From Carex sylvatica (Eukaryota; Streptophyta; Magnoliopsida; Poales; Cyperaceae), in contig CAXKVR010000128.1 of NCBI GenBank assembly GCA_964058845.1, positions 1 through 64,000 of the forward strand: DNA of 64,000 nt. Reading direction: 5' to 3'. Each line of letters begins with the position of its first letter. Position 1 is the first letter of the stretch. Under the pieces are notes generated by a model. It saw only the letters and a program-made list of their open reading frames with translations. It ran no database searches and had not been told where the DNA came from. Of this stretch, positions 34,538-47,469 are shown piece after piece. The position numbers were made by a program, and so were the translations under genes.

Positions 34538-37069
34538 ATGTCATCTCATCGTGATTCCGTGGAAGAGGACATCGCGAGATTTTCGGCCGATCTTTTTGGC
34601 CCGTCAATACCAAATTATCCACAAAGTTCCTCCCAAATTGCACCACCTAATTATCCACAAAATTTTCCACCAAATTATCAAAGAAGGGACAAAATGCTAG
34701 ATTTGAATTATCAACAACCCTCACAAATGAATGCACCGTATTATACTCCAAACGATCCAAATGTATACATTCCACAAGAAACACTTCAACCGACACCACA
34801 GTATACATATGGAGGCATTGGCTCTTCTTCTGTAGCATCCAGTCAATTCACTGACACTGCTCCTGTAGGAGGTACACCTTCGACAGGTGAACCTGAAATT
34901 CAAGAAGAAGTTGTCCCTCCTTCGACAAGTGATCCGCCGCAAAAACCAGCAGGAAAGAAGACTAAAAGACCTCCCCCCGAATACAATCAACCGTGGGAGA
35001 AATTTTACAAAATTACCAGAGGGAGTAACAATGTTATGGCTTTTGGACAATGTAAGGTAAAAACTTGCCGAAAAACTTTTGAGTATAAACAAAGTAGTGG
35101 TTTGAGTACTTTTAAGAGACATGCCGAGGCGCACGAAAAAGAGGGTGAGTTTCCATCTGAAAATTCTGAACCGGGACAAATCCAAACCCTTATAAACGCG
35201 GATGGTACCAGAACAAATCCAAAATTCGATGAATCAAAAATGCTTAGTGAATTGGCCCGGTACATTACCCATAAAGAACAACCAATAAGTATGGGTGGTT
35301 GCACGAGTTTTGCCCGGTTATGCATTCGGGGGTTAGGTCAACCAATGTACAAGAGGATCCATCATAGAAAGATGGTTGGTGAAATAAAAAAACCAGTTTA
35401 CCTCCACCAAAAACGACCTTAAAGCTCTATTTGCATACCAAAACAATAAGGTGTCAATTACCTCCGACATATGGACTGCCGGTAAACATGGCCTTGGGTA
35501 CTCTTGTATTACCGGCCATTGGATCGATGATCATTGGGTATTACAAAAAAGAATATTAAGTTTTCGAGTTTTGGATTCCCCCCACACTGCAACTGTAATT
35601 TTCAAATCCATTATTGAGGTTTTAGAAGAGTATAACCTTAAGAGAAATTTTGGTAACAAGGTTTTTTCTATATCCTTCGATAATGCTAGCAACAACATTG
35701 CTTCCATTGAGATTTTTAAACGGTCACTAAACCCGATAATGAATGGTGAACTGTTTCACCAAAAGTGTGCTTGCCACGTTCTTAACCTCGTCGTGAAGGC
35801 GGGTCTAAAAACAGAAGCCGTAAAACTATTGATAATTAAATTTAAGAATGCCCTCAACCACATTGTTTCAAACCAAGAAAGAAAACAACAGTTTGCTGCA
35901 TTATGCGTCACCTATAGATTGAGCAAGTTGAAGGTACCTTGGGATATAGATACCCGTTGGAACTCAACATATAGGTTGTTGAACCGATGCCTTCCCTACA
36001 AAGCTGTCATAGGTGAGTTTTTGAGAAGCTCCAACCCCGAGGCATTGCAATTCGAACTCATTGACGAAGAATGGGATAAACTGCAAAGGCTTAGCAAATT
36101 CCTTGGAATCTTTTTTACTGCAACAGTTCAACTATCATGCTCGTACTCACCGACGTCGTTTGAGTTGCTGAGACATCTCTATGAAATCTCCAAGGTGTAT
36201 TGCGAATTAGAACAATCTGAAATCTATGATGCATCTCTCACGCCAATTGTAGATGCCATGAAACAAAAATTCCTAAAATATTGGGAAGATGTACCTCTCC
36301 TAGCCATTATTGCAAACTGCCTCCACCCGGCATACAAGAAGTTTTACACGATCAAAGTAGTTGAGAGGTACAAACAGAATTTACATTTAGACTCAACCGG
36401 AGTGGAGGCTTACGTGAATTCGAAGTTCGATGAGATGTTTAACATATACCACTCAAGAATGAGTGACAACCGAAACCCAGCTTCGTCCCGTCCCGCCCCT
36501 AGGTATGAATATAAATATACATGTGTTTTCAATCTTTATTATTTATAATATCTACATTATTTGTCCACTAATTTTTTTAATTGTTAAATAGTTCCACTAC
36601 TAGGAGCACTAGCAGTGGTGGATTATTAGCAGATTTTCAGTCGGAGAGCCAACCGCACACATCCGCAAACGAGTTATTGGGCTATATATCGATGATCAAT
36701 GAAAGTGAAGAAGGACTTGACGTGATGGCATGGTGGAGGAGGCATCAAAGTTCCTTACCAACGCTGGCTATGATGGCCCGCGATGTATTTGCTGTGCCCG
36801 TATCAACCGTCCCTTCTGAAAGTTGTTTCAGTTCGGCGAACAGGATCCTCTCCGATAAACGAAGTAAGTTGGGTGCACATGTTTTTGAGAGACTTGTGTG
36901 CTTAAAGGATTGGATTGCTGCTGAAGAGCGTACGCAACATGTGCCTCAACAACCATCATCATCTGAAGCCGACACTGAAGAAAGCGGTACCGAGGCGCGA
37001 CGTGAGGCTAATTCTGATTCTGACGGTGCCGAAGAGAGCGAACAATGGTATATGAATCCAAACTACTAA
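34538..37069 (+). CDS. hAT transposase with BED zinc finger and C-terminal dimerisation domain (one frameshift)
   Basis: The enzyme binds the element ends and cuts them out. Exon 1 34538-36502, intron 36503-36591 (GT-AG), exon 2 36592-37069; about 813 residues if the single frameshift is ignored. Seen in order: Pro/Tyr-rich N-terminus, BED-type zinc finger (C172, C177, H195, H199), RNase H-like core with SDIWTAG (D about 310) and SFDNASNN (D about 381), CHVLNLVVKAG, DTRWNSTYRLL, then the hAT dimerisation region with WWRRHQSSLPTLAMMARDV and VPSESCFSSANRILSD (E about 731). An extra base in an A7 run (35386-35392) shifts the frame and gives a stop at 35422; the other frame continues without loss. 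Either a recent disabling indel, a sequence error or slippage. All expected catalytic residues are present. Confidence 0.9.
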
Positions 37070-37639
37070 ATAGGTAGTGTCGGTATAAATTTCTAACCTC
37101 TTTTAATCTTTATGGTTATTTTTTAAATTATAAATTTCTAAACATTTCAATTAGTTTTTAAGTTATCTATTTTAAAGAAGAATTACTAACAAAAAAAAAG
37201 TTAGAACTCCGCCTATGTTATTTTACATAGCCGGTCCCAAACCCGGAATTAAGGAGGAGGGTAACTTTTATTTTTTAATCTATTATTTTAAAATTATTCA
37301 TAATTATTTTTAAAGTAATTGATTTAAGAAAAATTTTATTTTTATTTTATTCTTTTAAAGTAAAAGATTTAATTATATTTTTGATTTATATTTTATGTAA
37401 CCTATTAAAAATAAATGAACGTTTATAAAATATATTATAGATATAAATAAATTATGAAACTATATAAATAGAATGAAAATTTGAAAATAAAATAAAATGA
37501 CTGGTGTAAAGAAATAAATAAATACATTTGTATTTAGCCGAATAAATATACAAATTTTCGCATGAATATTTTTTATATATAAGTTACAAATTTTATTTAT
37601 TTATATACACTATTTGATATTTAACTATTTTGATTTTAA

Positions 37640-38000
37640 AAGTCGAATTATAAACATGTAATAATATTCGTACAACACCGTAAAAAAATACCGTAAAAAA
37701 AAAAGAAAAAAAAACAGAAAAAAAAACAGAAAAAAAAAACAGAAAAAAAAACAGAAAAAAAAAACAGAAAAAAAAAACAGAAAAAAAAACAGAAAAAAAA
37801 AAACAGAAAAAAAAACAGAAAAAAAAAACAGAAAAAAAACAGAAAAAAAAACAGAAAAAAAAACCAGAAAAATAAAACAGAAAAAAAAAACAGAAAACAA
37901 AACATAAAAAAAAAGAAAAAAAAACCGAAAAAAAAGGACAAAAAAAACAGACAAAAAACCAAGAGAAAAACAGAAAAAAAAAAAAAAAAAAAAAAAACCG
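37640..38000. repeat. ACAGAAAAAAAA simple repeat in the 3' subterminal part of the hAT
   Basis: About twenty units of CAG followed by 7-10 A residues. They yield long Phe/Cys/Leu-rich artefact frames on the minus strand. The motif AAAAAACAGAAA is the complement of the TTTCTGTTTTTT unit at 33640-34470. Confidence 0.85.
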
Positions 38001-38415
38001 GACCGGACCGTGTATCCGACCCGGACCGGGTACCATACCCGGACCGCCCTACCCGTGCCGGGTACCACGGGCACGGGTAAAACTCGGGTAGGGTACGGTT
38101 TTTGAAAATTATACCCGAGTATACCCGACCCGAGATACCCGTTTACCCGACCTACCCGTCCCCGACCCAAACCCGTACCCGACCCCGGGTAAACCCGGTC
38201 CGCCCGAACCCGGTCCGGGTGCAAACCTCTACTCAACTCCCTCTCCCACTTATGCCTCTGCCTTTCTCTCCCAACTCTGCCTCCTACCTTCCTCTCACAC
38301 CTCTGTCTCCACCTTTCTCTCCCACCTCCCACCCTTTCCCACCCTTTTCCACCTCGAAATGATAAATTCGATAAGCTCCCTCCCAGTCCCATCTCTGCCT
38401 CTGCCTCCATTTTTC

Positions 38416-38735
38416 CCATCTATACATGCTGCTCCCGCTTCAGCGGACATTCTGCCAGAGATCATCCGACGTCACTCCATCCCAATCAAGCACGCCTCTT
38501 CCAAGATTGAATACTTCAACGTGTATGAATGAATACTTGAGCACGCCTTTGTCGGGTCAGATCCATCACTGTCGATCGTATCAAAATATTTTTGTATCTG
38601 TGGATGCAATTAATATCCTTCATGTCTATGTTCTCCTTTCTCATAAAGTAGCGAGTTATTTGAAAAAAAAAAACTTTATTAATGAATTAAGCCACTGCGT
38701 ACTAAGAAAAAACATAAAAAAAAAAATTTGAAAAA
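38416..38735. other. Intergenic, no gene
   Basis: Slightly GC-richer sequence after the pyrimidine tract. Open frames at 38102 and 38426 lack any domain and cross the transposon end or simple repeats. Confidence 0.4.
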
Positions 38736-39560
38736 AAATAGAGATATACGAATGAATACTTGATGCATTAGAGATGAATACTTCAACGTGTATGAATAAA
38801 TATTTGATATCTTAGGTATGAATACTTGTGCAATGGACAACTCGAAAGTATGTCATCATGGATCTCATTTGAAAGATAAAATTGTGTAGAAAAAATTCGT
38901 GATTTTAGATTTGCAAAATTTCTCACATTTTGTCAGAAATATTGTTTAGATTGAACGGTGAAGAAAAAATCATTTATAAAAACGTATAAAAGATGGATGA
39001 ATACTTTCTCGATGAGGTATGAATACTTGCGTGACGAGATATGAATACTTGTGCAATGGACAACTCGAAAGTATGTCGTCATGAATCTCATTTGAAAGAT
39101 AAAATTGTGTAGAAAATATTCGTGGTTTTAGATTTATAAAATTCTCATAGATCGTCAGAAATATTGGTTAGATTGAACGGAAAAAAAAAATCATCTCTAA
39201 AAATGTGTAAAAGATGGATGAATGATGTGTCAAATTTTTATATTTGCACTTGCACAACGAGGATGAATATTTTATCGATGAGGTATGAGTACTTGTGCAA
39301 TAAACAACTCAAAAGTATGTCATCATTAATCTCATTTGAAAGATTAAATTATGTAGAAAATATTTGTGATTTTAAATTTGTAAAATTCCTTATCGATTGT
39401 CAGAAATATTAATTAGATTGAATGAAGAAAAAAAAATCATCTCTAAAAATGTGTCTATTATTTTTTTAAATAGTTGATATCTTAGGTATGAATACTTGAT
39501 GTGTCATTTATGAATACTTGATGCATTATAGATTAATACTTGCACGCACAAATTGTAAAA
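38736..39560 (+). repeat. Tandem array B, unit about 235 bp, three copies
   Basis: The landmark GGACAACTCGAAAGTATGTC (38836, 39058) and its variant AACAACTCAAAAGTATGTC (39303) are each followed by CATTTGAAAGATAAAATTGTG, a TTTTAGATTT block and GAACGG. GATGAATACTTG motifs lie between units. The same family recurs at 53440-53650 and 53870-54085. Confidence 0.82.
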
Positions 39561-40045
39561 TATTTTAAATATTAAGTGGTTTTTAAATAATTAATGACTG
39601 GTGGATGAAATTGAGGATTGTTACATGTAAGTGCTCCCAAAAATAAATTGAATGATTACTCGAAGCATATTGTACGGGAGGGCTATTGCGGCCACTTATA
39701 AAGTTATTTATCTTTTGGAAACAATATCATTGTTAAAATGGCTATTGTTCATTTATTAAATTTATCCAAAATATGACAAGGCAAATAATTTATGAGCATA
39801 GACATACATAAATTTATAATTATTTCATGCCAATTAAGTCTTGACTATTTTGTTTTTTTGAAAGTTTGCAGCTTCTGCGAAGTCGTGGATTAGTACATTT
39901 CTTTTTACAAATAAATTACACCAAGTTTTAATTAGGGAAAGATCATAAATTAATGGCACGTCTCATCAAGAAATATCGTAAATTAATTAAACCAATAACA
40001 AAGTGTTTTATAAAAGCAAGTTACATAAATCAAATCAAATCAATT
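39561..40045. other. Intergenic; SINE 3' fragment at 39848-39890
   Basis: TTTTTTTGAAAGTTTGCAGC and CTGCGAAGTCGTGG match the tail of the SINE at 7181. The rest is AT-rich with no gene. Confidence 0.5.
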
Positions 40046-40350
40046 TTTTTTTTTAATTAAAGTGGGTACACCCACCGATTTTATTACTAAAACCACAAAG
40101 GTCAAGGATACTAGTACCAACTCTATGGTACCCTCTCCTTTTAGAACATAAACAAACCCGACATAATACCACAAAAACATCAGCACATAAGAACACAATA
40201 GAACAAGAGACTAAAAAACAACCAATAAAACCGCAGTCACCATTACACCAGATTGATCTTCATCCCTCATTTTGGCTTATTCCACACAAAGGTGGAAAAC
40301 CACCCTGTATTACCATCAATCTATCAATTTCAAATAAATTATTTAAAACA
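40046..40350 (-). mobile_element. LINE-like 3' end, minus strand
   Basis: On the minus strand it ends AATAAAATCGGTGGGTGTACCC, then CACTTTAATT and a run of A. The hairpin GTGGGTGTACCCAC before the tail is like those of the elements at 25851 and 62049. 5' extent uncertain. Confidence 0.6.
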
Positions 40351-43308
40351 TTACTAAAGAATTGGAACATTATGTTTTGTTATTAAGATCATTTTTGGTA
40401 TTAAGACAAACAGTCTTTCCATAATGCCATTATGACAGAAGCAATATTATCATATCAAATCATTTTAAACCATCCAAAACTGGTCGTTTTTACTTGGATG
40501 GTACCAAGCTGGAACATGACCCTACGAGCTCTTTGCATTGTGCACATTAAAAAGTGGAGGTGAGCCGCATCTGTCATATTGCAAAACTGTGTGCTTGTGT
40601 AATTGCTACCAATGATCTCAAAAAGTCATGAGAGGACATGTTCATGGCTGTCGAGATCTTTCTGGTATTAAGACAAACAGTCTTGCTATTATGACAGACG
40701 CAACTCAGCTCCTCTCTGATTTCGCTGCTTTCATGATCTCTTTGGACTGCAGTCATATGGATTTTTTTCAGGATTGAGATTTTTGGGCTGCAGTCATATG
40801 GATTCGTCAATACAGAGAACTGGTGGGGGGGGACAAAGGTGGAGTCTAATCAATGGAGAAGATGAAAGAACGAGATAGAGAGATATATATATATATATAG
40901 AGGGAGGTATCGATAAAATCAAACAATTTGGATTTGATCGAATGCTTTAGATTCCTTATGTACAATTTCATAGCGAGTCAGATATAATGACACTACAGGC
41001 CTGTACAAGTTGATATTTTTTAATTTAATTTAATTAATTTTTTTTTTTTTTTTTTTTTGTGCAGCAACAGAACTGCTTTAATTGAAGCATAGGTTTATTT
41101 GATGTGTTGGAGAGTGCTCAAAATTTATTTGTTGCTGACTTGCTGTCTTTCTGGAATCAATTACATGTGCAGTGGATTTATTATCTTTTCTGGCTTTCTG
41201 ACATATAATTATAGCTTTCTGTGATGTAGTTAATTCATGTTATATGTTAAATAATATATGCATAATACATGGATTTTTTTTTTAATATCAATATGTATTA
41301 GATGCCATGTATGAGTCAAGGGAAGAATTGTCCGAGTCGTTTTCACAGATTTCGAGAAAAAAATACGTTAAAAAATATGAAAATATCTCAGACTGAATTG
41401 TCATTTCGGTCAAAAAAAAAAAAAATTTGGACCGAAATGGCATTTTACTTCTTATAGTTTTTGTAAAAAAAAATAATCATGTTGGTTTCATAATTTTTTT
41501 TAATTATGGTTTATAAAAAAAACGTATGGATATGAAGGAAATAAAAAGTTCATAACAGAACAAAAATAATGTCTCACTATTCTTGAAAGATGAGAGTTCA
41601 AATGCTTTAATTTTGTTACACTATTTTTGTGGTTCGGATTGCACAAAAAATGGAGGTATTTGATTATGTATTTCTTTAAAAAGGTTATATGAGGATCAAT
41701 AATGTGAGATTATGTATTTACCGGCCGTTTTCTTAAATCATTCAGTTTAATTAGCAGTGAAAATAAAATAATAAATGTAACAAGTTAGTCACAGAAAAAA
41801 ATAAAGGCTAAATCATCTAAATAAGTGCATATATGGCTTAAATTTTAAACTTATACCATGTTAGTCTGGTCTAATTTATTCACATTTTACAGCTTAACTA
41901 AGTTAATTAATTCTATGCATTAGATTATGTTTTTTGACAAATCAGGAATAAATCAAAGAGTTGACATAGGGATCTTTTTAATATAGTTTCGTAGGTTATA
42001 AATTAGCTTATCTAAAATGGATTTATTTTACAATGTTAATATAATACAATGGATTTATTTTGCACAGGATATTATGTCGACATGTGTTAAAAGTTGAGCA
42101 ATCATTAGTTCATTCAAATAAAATACAACAGTAAATTCAAAATGCAATTCTTCCTAGGCCATTTGTGCTGGATCTCTTTTCCTTTGTGCTGACAATTTCA
42201 AAATACAGTCCTCTTTTATTTATTTATTTTTTAGAAAAGAGCATAATGCCATTCATTTTATGGTATATTCCATTATTTTTTAACATTTGAAGAATTTCTG
42301 GTGTACCCAAGTAAAATTCGAAAATAATTAATTTATTTAATATTTCCAAAAAATAATTATTATTTTATCTAATATCTCCTTTCATTTAGTTATTTAAGAA
42401 ATTGAGTTTACAATTATACTATTTCATTTCAAACCCTTTGTATTAAAGCCAACACTAACTCTTCCTTGTTATTATCTTCTTATGGAACGAAAAAAAATTA
42501 AATAGGGTCAATTATGTCAAAAATAGTACAAATTTTGGTTGTTTCATGTACCAGGCAAAGGATCGCTCTTCAGGCATGATTTACGCGTCCAAATCTGCTA
42601 AAATCTCTGCACCTATTTCAGGACCTGAAATTCTGAACTTGGGATTTCAGCTAATCTCAATTCATGATTTACAAGTTTGTACCACAAAATTAATTAACAT
42701 ATAAACTTCAAAGAAGAGAAGAGAAGAGAGTTTGTCAATTTAATTTTTAAATAACTAAATAAAAGCTGGTTAAATAAATAAAAGAGGATATTGGATAAAA
42801 GGTTGAATTTTGGTGAGTATATTGGATATTGTGGTCATTAATTTATGAAAAAATTAATCAGTTCTTTAAAAGTTTACATGGATACGATCTCCTTTTAAAG
42901 TTCAGTGTCATTATGTTGAAATTAAAGATTCAATCTTAAATCTGGTGGTAAAAACAATACTTTATGTATATAGGTTGCAGGTTGACTGGCATGAAATCAA
43001 ACATCTACTATTTTTTTTTTGTTAAAATCATAAAGTAGAACTGTAAATTTATCAATTGATAATTTAAATAGAGTGGATGACAACTGACCAACTTTATAAC
43101 TTATTAATTTCTGAATATTATAAATAAAAAGATCGGTTCCTAAATAGACCTGTATTTTTGGCATATTTATATGCGAATGGGTTTTATTCGAATGGATCCG
43201 TATTTAAGTTTCAAGAGGCTTAGGTACTAATAGTAAGCTTTACTTTCTTAAGTGGGCCTAGTCTTGATAGGTAGGAAACCAACAATTCCCAAATTCTCTA
43301 ATTAAGTT
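40351..43308. other. Long stretch without a recognised gene
   Basis: 40395 and 40662 carry the direct repeat TGGTATTAAGACAAACAGTC, and GCAGTCATATGGATT occurs twice (40751, 40790); a 78-codon minus frame here is unconvincing. A T20 run is at 41038. 41399-41448 is a hairpin (TGTCATTTCGGTC / GACCGAAATGGCA). 41470-41525 resembles the right MULE terminal repeat. 42074-42083 is an ATGTCGACAT motif. 42360-42805 has inverted TTTAGTTATTTAA motifs. Confidence 0.5.
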
Positions 43309-43318
43309 GCATATCAAC

Positions 43319-43536
43319 GAATTCGTATCCTCTGCATTAACTCAAAAAAGAATCGTTTGAGTTAATACATGTGGACTATCTGAAAAGTTTTAAGATTTGT
43401 GCGAATTAAATTAGCACTAATATTGATGACTCCTATGTTTTATGTGGATGCCGGATGAGCTCCTTTTATATTCAGACGACCGATATCGATTACCTCAAAA
43501 AATGTTCTTTTGAGTTAATGGAGACGATGCGGACTC
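43319..43536. mobile_element. MULE-type MITE (218 bp), sister of 28805-29023
   Basis: Ends GAATTCGTATCCTCTGCATT and, inverted, GAGTCCGCATCGTCTCCATT. The target duplication is GCATATCAAC (43309-43318, 43537-43546). Confidence 0.88.
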
Positions 43537-43546
43537 GCATATCAAC

Positions 43547-44194
43547 CAGAGACCCTTCATGTAAACTTAGTTAATAATTTAATTTCTCATTTGGAGTAAG
43601 AAGTCTTTTATAATAATTTAGTTTCTAATTTAAAACAATTGTCGTTTATGACGAATTAGCAATAAAAAGGAAACAACAAGTGATTTTTGAAAAAAAAATA
43701 GAAAATAATTATATGTATTTTGCGTGTTCGATCTGTAGGGGGTCCCATAAAAATATTTTCTATTCTGCAGGAGTAAAAAATATGCATATTTTGTTTTGTT
43801 GTATTGCATAATATAATTCTTTCAGGGCCAATTGTAGGTTAAGGTCTCATGCTTGTACTATTTTTTATATATTACAGTACCAATTTACCAGCGCATTCCG
43901 ACTGAACTTAAAATGGAGTGCGTATATCTCAATTTTTGCGTGACCGATGTGTCCTATTGAGATGAAGAAACAGAAGAATTGAATTCGCATACCAAATATT
44001 TATCGAAGATCAAGGAACGTAAGAATTGAGTCCGGAATATAAATATTGATCAAAAATCAAAGAATAAAAGAATTTTCGGAATATCAAATATTAATTGAGG
44101 ATCAAGAAAAAGAAGAATTAAGTCGTGTCTATTCTAATTCGGTGATAGCGTAGGGGCCTGTATTATTTGTGCTTTGAGATATCTCAAAAGATAC
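43547..44194. other. Intergenic, no gene
   Basis: AT-rich DNA. The direct repeats AAAGAAGAATTGA / AAAGAATTGAGTC near 43970-44110 are the only structure that I see. Confidence 0.4.
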
Positions 44195-47100
44195 GATATA
44201 TTAATTCTTTTTATCCACTAAATAGAATTTCAAGAATTACAGTATTTCATATTCAATCAATTCATTCACTGTGATCTCAAATCTCAATCAATCATTTGTA
44301 ATAAAAATCAATCAACTAATAAACAATATGAACATGACGATCAACATACTTACATGTAATTCAGATTCATTTTTATTGAACTATGTGTATGATGCAACAT
44401 TTCAATTAATGCAGTCAATCAAATATTTAAAATGCATAACAAGCTACGATTGAATTTCTAACCATGAATCTCAGACTAATTCAATAACCCCTCATTTGAT
44501 ATCGTAGGACAACATGTGAAGTCGCTAATAGTCTGTTCTTCCTAATCATTATGTGTCATTAGTCTTTCTTATAATTATACCCAATAGCTGCATAACACGG
44601 CTGAGAAAGACAAAGAACATACACAACCATCGATTCAATCGCATCAGTCAGCAAGAGAGAAACTCTTATGTTTTCTTTCTTTTTACTTTTTTTTTCCTTT
44701 CTCTCTTTTTTTTTTTCCCGTTTATTTGGTTCTCTGCTTTTTACTTCTTTCTTTTACGGGAGAGGGAAAGAGAATAAGACTTTTAAATTAAGTTAATTTA
44801 ACAAGGTGTTTCACCAACCACATGCCGCGTGGCTTTGGCCATTTGGTCATTTTTCTTTTCATTTCTCTTTATTTAAATTTTAAAGTTTGCATTTATATAT
44901 ATATTTAACCTTCAACTCTTCTATTTTTCATAAAATAGTCCAAAGTAATTAAAAGAAGACCAATAATATTACAAAGTTTTAGTTCTATATTTTTGTATCG
45001 ATCTCATTGAGTTCTACTTCTAGCGTTCAATATTTACTTCTAAATATTTTACCATTTCAACTAATAATATATCTTTATTAGTCAAACATAATTCTAAATG
45101 ATTGAATTCATAGTAATTCATCATTTTAATATAGCTTAATTATCTTGTTAATATGTACCAAAAATATATTTGTTCTTTAAATGTAACATTTTTGTCTGAA
45201 AAATCATATATACATTCAAACAGTTCATATATTATTTTTAATCATTAAATCATGTATGTAGTTTGCATAATGTTACAGAAGCAGAAATATCAAGTATAGA
45301 ATTATTGCTCAAAATATAATTAGCTTTTAAATTTATTATTCTTTTCTAAATCATGTTAAATAAAGAAACTATTAAAATTCTTTGTTTGAATAAAATTGGA
45401 GTGCGTAGTTTTTAAGATCCGTTGAAACTTTTTGTGATATTCAAGGTTTTCTTCATTTCTTCAAAACGAGTATAGACTTTCGTGATCTTTATCTTTTATC
45501 TCTTTCTTTGTTTTGTTCTCATGACTACATGCACGTACAAGTGGGGAGATAGTTATCTAGCACTGCAATATTTCTATTTTATATTTTCTTGTGTTTGATT
45601 TACATAGTAAATAAGGAATAAAAATTATTTCCTTATAAGTTTCGGGGACCATTTACAATCTCAAATATTTAAAATAGTTAACTTAATCAGATGGATAAAA
45701 AATACTTTGGACGGTGATATAGCTAGCTAGTCCCAATGGCTTCGGACATAATCCCCTCCCAAAATATAGTATAATTTAAACATGGACGTAGAATTGGTAC
45801 CATTTGAGTTGACCTTTACCGTGGCTTTAGAATTGGATTTATCAGGTATATATCTTCAAGAAGGTACATTTTCTTTAAGCGACGAGGGATCTCTCAACAA
45901 GTATAATAGAAGCGAAATTAGTGTAAAATTGTTGACACTAAGTATGAATCGTATTTATAAACTTCGCCACCATATTCCTATATATTACAGAGCTTACAAG
46001 AAAACTAAGTGAAAAAGAATCCAATATGTAAGAAGTCACTTGGATCATTCTGATCATTACTCTTTTGATATTTTTGAGAAGTTCAAATATAGAAACAAAG
46101 AAAAACGAAAACATCACAGCAAGAGAAAGTAAATAAATTATTTGTATTTGTTTATTCCTCCCTCATTCGTGTCAACTCTCCATCATTTGGTTACTGAAGT
46201 TACTAGCTATTGACATATATATACTGTCATCAATGTTAATGTTAGACTCCGTTATAGGCAAGAGGAGCATACATCCATAGATCGTCTGAACTCAGAAGCT
46301 GGATTAACCAAACGTTCAAAAAAATTAATACAAAAAAGGTATGTACCAAAACTAACATATATTTATATAAGAGATATATAGTCTTTTTGAGCAAAGCTAG
46401 CATGTGTTGTGCTCACCAAGAGATTTGGTGAGTACAACATTGAAAATCTATCCGATTGGATTCAAACGATTGATCCAAATATTTCAAAACCAATCTACTC
46501 CACAAGTGAATCATGTACGTGCAAAATTTTAAAATTTTCAATTTCATTTTGTACAAAGTCAACTGTTAAAAAAATTATGGAAAATAAATGCATAAAAAAA
46601 CTTATAAAATAACTTGTACGAAGGTAAATTTTTTACCAATTGACTAAATTTGTTCTAATTGAATTCGAAATATTTAAAATTTTGTATTTACATGCATTAC
46701 TTGTGAGGCAGATTAGATTCAACGGTTTGGATTTATCACTTGATCAAACCAATTCAATAGGTTTTTGGGGTTATACTCACCGAATTCTCTTAATGAACAC
46801 AAAACACACCAACTTTGCTCAGCTTTTTATTATTATATATTTTTTGTATTATTTTCTGTTTGGCACTAATATATATCGGATACCTTAATTTGCATTTGCA
46901 AGAAATTCACATATAGAACTGCCTCTTCCAACATTGTGCTGATGTCAACCTGTCAATCAAATTCAATCCATTAAAAGCAGTTTCTTCAAAAAGGAAAGTA
47001 AAAAAGCATAAATAATTTAATCAAACTACCTTTGTTCCATTCGGTACAAGATTTTGTAGAATTCTCAGACGCTGATTTATCTTAGCTCTCCGCTTCTGCT

Positions 47101-47469
47101 TAATGGGGGAACATCAATTAGGAATGGCCAATAAACACTATACGGATATTATAACAGTACAAGGATTTGATAATTAAGTTATTATATAATGATAACATAC
47201 CCTTGCATATAGGCTTTGGGATGCTGTTGGGCATCCCCTGTTGGCATTTGATTTGCTATTTGAATTATTTTTTGAATTACAATTTGCATTTGATTCCCCG
47301 TTCAATTCATCATCTGAGCTGCATGAACTTGACTCTACCTTGCTACTCTCTTCTTTGCTAGCTTTAGCCCTTCTAGGTGCCTGTAATTTTGAAATACTGA
47401 ATCAAAACCTGATTCATTTATATGCATCAATCCATGGTCCAAAGAGTTTTGAATGTAAGCTAGAAAGAA
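44195..47469. repeat. Left arm of large inverted duplication (about 3.3 kb)
   Basis: The left arm pairs with 48622-52425. Paired positions sum to about 96620 at the outer end and 96091 at the inner end; the difference is explained mainly by two MITEs present only in the right arm. The arm carries intron 1 and exons 2-5 of the bHLH gene plus about 2 kb downstream. In exon 2 I counted 5 mismatches in 180 bases between the arms. Confidence 0.95.

Larger units (their letters stand above)
32719..38231 (+). mobile_element. Complete hAT element (5513 bp), probably autonomous or recently so
   Basis: Ends TAGTGGTTTGC and, inverted, TAGAGGTTTGC. The target duplication is a perfect 8 bp CTCAACTC (32711-32718, 38232-38239). 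Both subterminal regions carry CGACCCG/CGGGTA clusters (32740-33060, 38000-38220). The transposase gene is 34538-37069, with a likely promoter at CTTTAAATACCCC (33203) and a long leader. 33640-34470 (TTCTGTTTTTTAAT units) and 37690-37990 (ACAGAAAAAAAA units) form two repeat blocks that are complementary in sense. Non-autonomous relatives are at 4042-5148 and 17009-17648. Confidence 0.93.

Noticed and set aside
34647..35325. Minus-strand frames across the hAT transposase
   Set aside because: Shadows of the transposase coding sequence.
37593..38419. Long Phe/Cys-rich frames that look like a membrane protein
   Set aside because: They translate the ACAGAAAAAAAA simple repeat on its complementary strand.
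40574..40810. 78-codon minus-strand frame with Ser/His/Cys
   Set aside because: Covers internally repeated DNA; no domain or gene context.
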